From the NCBI GenBank assembly GCA_016177315.1, contig JACOVN010000060.1, positions 1 through 7,792 on the forward strand: 7,792 bases of DNA, given 5' to 3'. Below, in pieces: positions 6,694-7,792 of the stretch; positions within the stretch are counted from its first letter, which is position 1; every line of letters starts with the position of its first letter. Source of the DNA: Candidatus Woesearchaeota archaeon (GTDB lineage Archaea; Nanobdellota; Nanobdellia; Woesearchaeales; UBA12501). The notes under the pieces are model-generated. The model saw only the letters and a program-made list of their open reading frames with translations. It was not told the DNA's origin and did not search any database. The position numbers and the translations under genes were made by a program.

Positions 6694-6740
6694 TCACTCC
6701 AACTCCAGTATAAGTTCTGGCTCTCTGGTTTTGTATTTTA
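6694..6740 (-). other. Coding-like tail after the lipoprotein stop, in the -1 frame
   Basis: After the last lipoprotein codon, a one-base backward shift reads IKYKTREPELILELE and then TGA at 6696-6694. That gives a plausible beta-strand end, and the TGA lies 28 bases before the SDR ATG. This could be the lost original C-terminus of the lipoprotein (one-base indel or assembly error), or chance. Confidence 0.3.
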
Positions 6741-7766
6741 TGGTAATTCAATACTAATATTTGGTGCTCTATTTCTGTCTTTTACCGTTATCGTTATTTT
6801 CTCCACTGCAGCCAATTCCCCATCGCTTGCGGTGATAATCACCTCATGTACCCCCTCGTCCTCAAAATTGGTTGTGTAGGTATCCTTCGCCATCCAACCA
6901 GAGTACGTAATCTTTACTTCATCGCCATTCGGATCTTTCACTTTTGGTTGCAGTTTAATCGTATCTCCTTCAGAGACAGTAATATCTGCCATCGGTTCAA
7001 TAACCGGCGGATCATTCCGTGCCACAACCGTTACCTTGACAAACTTCTTGTCCTTCAGTTTTCCATCCGAAGCAGTAATAATCACTTCATGCTCTCCAAT
7101 GTCGTCTTTCGTTGCCTTATACTCTGCATTGGTCATCCATCCAGAATAGGCAATGGTTACTTCATCTCCATTCGGATCCTCTGTTTCTGGCTCAAAGCGA
7201 ATGGTATCTCCAACCTTGATGGTCACATCAGGAATAGGTTTAATTCTTGGAGGCTCATTTAATTCTGTCACGACAATCTTTACCTTTTTCTCGACTGTCA
7301 TTTTTCCATCAGAAGCAGTAATCGTCGCCATGTATTCTCCGGCATCCCCCTCCTTGGTCTGCCATTCCCCATTCTCGTTCAAAGGCTTGGAAAACTTTAA
7401 TTTGACTTCATCCCCATCTGGATCTCTTGCGCGAACAGGGATTTTCACCAACTGGCCTTCCTCCACAGTAATGAGCTTATCATACTCCTCCTTCGTTTCT
7501 GCAATAGCCTGTTCCTCAACCCCAACGCCTTGCTCAGGCTCCTCTGGCTCAATGGCAATTTCCTCCTCAACTTCAATTGCTGTTTCTGGTTCTTCTGGCA
7601 TTTCTTCCTGCGCAGGCTTTTGCTCTTCTCCTGCTTCCAGTGCTTTCTCCACATCCACATAAGAAATATCCTCCTTCTCTGCCGGAAGCTCTCCTAAGAG
7701 GAGTTCCTCGGGAGTACAACTAACGATGAAGATCAATAAGAGCAACAGGGAGCATACATTTTTCAT
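6738..7766 (-). CDS. Lipoprotein with Glu/Pro-rich stalk and three cadherin/Ig-like repeats
   Basis: Predicted surface protein of 342 residues. The start ATG at 7766 has GAGGTGG four bases upstream. A short hydrophobic signal, LLLLLIFIVSC, ends in a lipobox (IVSC) with Cys17 as the likely lipid-bearing first residue. Residues about 40-94 are a low-complexity, Glu/Pro-rich acidic stalk (such as EEMPEEPE and IEPEEPEQ). Then come three beta-sandwich repeats: about 98-173, 174-254 and 255-335. Each has a DPDGDE or DPNGDE motif (115-120, 197-202, 278-283) of the kind that binds Ca2+ in cadherin-like domains, and an ITASDG strand (150-154, 231-235, 312-316). The linkers are NEPP, NDPP and NRAP. The protein stops seven residues into what would be repeat four (NISIELP). 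It is upstream of, and likely co-transcribed with, the SDR gene. The role may be adhesion or envelope structure; the ligand is unknown. Its own promoter lies outside the window. Confidence 0.85.
   Translation of the reverse strand: MKNVCSLLLLLIFIVSCTPEELLLGELPAEKEDISYVDVEKALEAGEEQKPAQEEMPEEPETAIEVEEEIAIEPEEPEQGVGVEEQAIAETKEEYDKLITVEEGQLVKIPVRARDPDGDEVKLKFSKPLNENGEWQTKEGDAGEYMATITASDGKMTVEKKVKIVVTELNEPPRIKPIPDVTIKVGDTIRFEPETEDPNGDEVTIAYSGWMTNAEYKATKDDIGEHEVIITASDGKLKDKKFVKVTVVARNDPPVIEPMADITVSEGDTIKLQPKVKDPNGDEVKITYSGWMAKDTYTTNFEDEGVHEVIITASDGELAAVEKITITVKDRNRAPNISIELP
6762..7475 (-). repeat. Three tandem coding repeats of about 81 residues (243 bases)
   Basis: Repeat 1 spans 7475-7248, repeat 2 spans 7247-7005 and repeat 3 spans 7004-6762. 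Spacing between matching DPxGDE motifs is 82 and then 81 residues; spacing between SDG motifs is 81 both times. Repeats 2 and 3 are most alike (both have YSGWM and HEVIITASDG), so the last duplication was probably between them. Repeat 1 lacks the SGWM motif. Confidence 0.85.
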
Positions 7767-7770
7767 CTTC

Positions 7771-7777
7771 CCACCTC
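7771..7777 (-). promoter_or_regulatory. Ribosome binding site of the lipoprotein gene
   Basis: GAGGTGG on the minus strand, four bases before the ATG at 7766. It is a near-full match to the archaeal anti-Shine-Dalgarno sequence and decides this start. Confidence 0.65.
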
Positions 7778-7792
7778 AACACAGAGCAGAGG

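Noticed and set aside
7153..7662. 169-residue Ser-rich open frame opposite the lipoprotein
   Set aside because: Its Ser runs are the reverse reading of the Glu/Pro codons and repeats of the lipoprotein, which has a lipobox and a ribosome site.

Overview
The window looks like a piece of an archaeal chromosome, probably from an uncultured, possibly DPANN-type lineage. The evidence is as follows. AT-rich TATA-type boxes (TATATAAA at 1791-1798, TTTAAATA at 4027-4034) sit at archaeal distances from gene starts. purN has a nearly leaderless GTG start, and Arg is often encoded by AGA/AGG. There is also a secreted, beta-rich membrane-anchored protein of a kind common in archaea. The lineage is an inference and cannot be fixed from the sequence alone.

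Left part (1-3967): a one-carbon and purine block. It holds the 3' end of glyA (serine hydroxymethyltransferase), then folD 22 bases later, then purN and purH, which overlap by ATGA. Together they form a route. GlyA makes 5,10-methylene-THF, FolD converts it to 10-formyl-THF, and PurN and PurH use that formyl group for the two formyl transfers of purine synthesis, with PurH finishing at IMP. Between folD and purN lies an unrecognised 153-residue gene on the minus strand. It converges on folD, sharing a CTAG stop overlap, and diverges from purN.

Middle (3968-5599): after a 123-base gap with its own TATA box comes a gene for a single-pass membrane protein. It has a signal peptide, a large beta-rich extracytoplasmic region, one membrane segment and a C-terminal DUF11-like domain predicted to lie in the cytoplasm.

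Right part (5600-7792): two minus-strand genes transcribed toward the middle gene. The upstream one encodes a lipoprotein with a Glu/Pro-rich stalk and three cadherin/Ig-like repeats carrying DPxGDE motifs. The downstream one encodes a short-chain dehydrogenase related to the 17-beta-HSD4 type, with an unusual N-terminal extension. The lipoprotein stops just into a possible fourth repeat, and the bases after the stop still read like protein in the -1 frame.

No tRNA, rRNA, CRISPR array, insertion sequence or attachment site was seen, and no stretch over 300 bases lacks a gene if the 153-residue gene is real. I see no clear new multi-gene system. The most notable items are the unknown gene with its compact divergent promoter, the topology of the membrane protein, the modified SDR and the lipoprotein 3' end.
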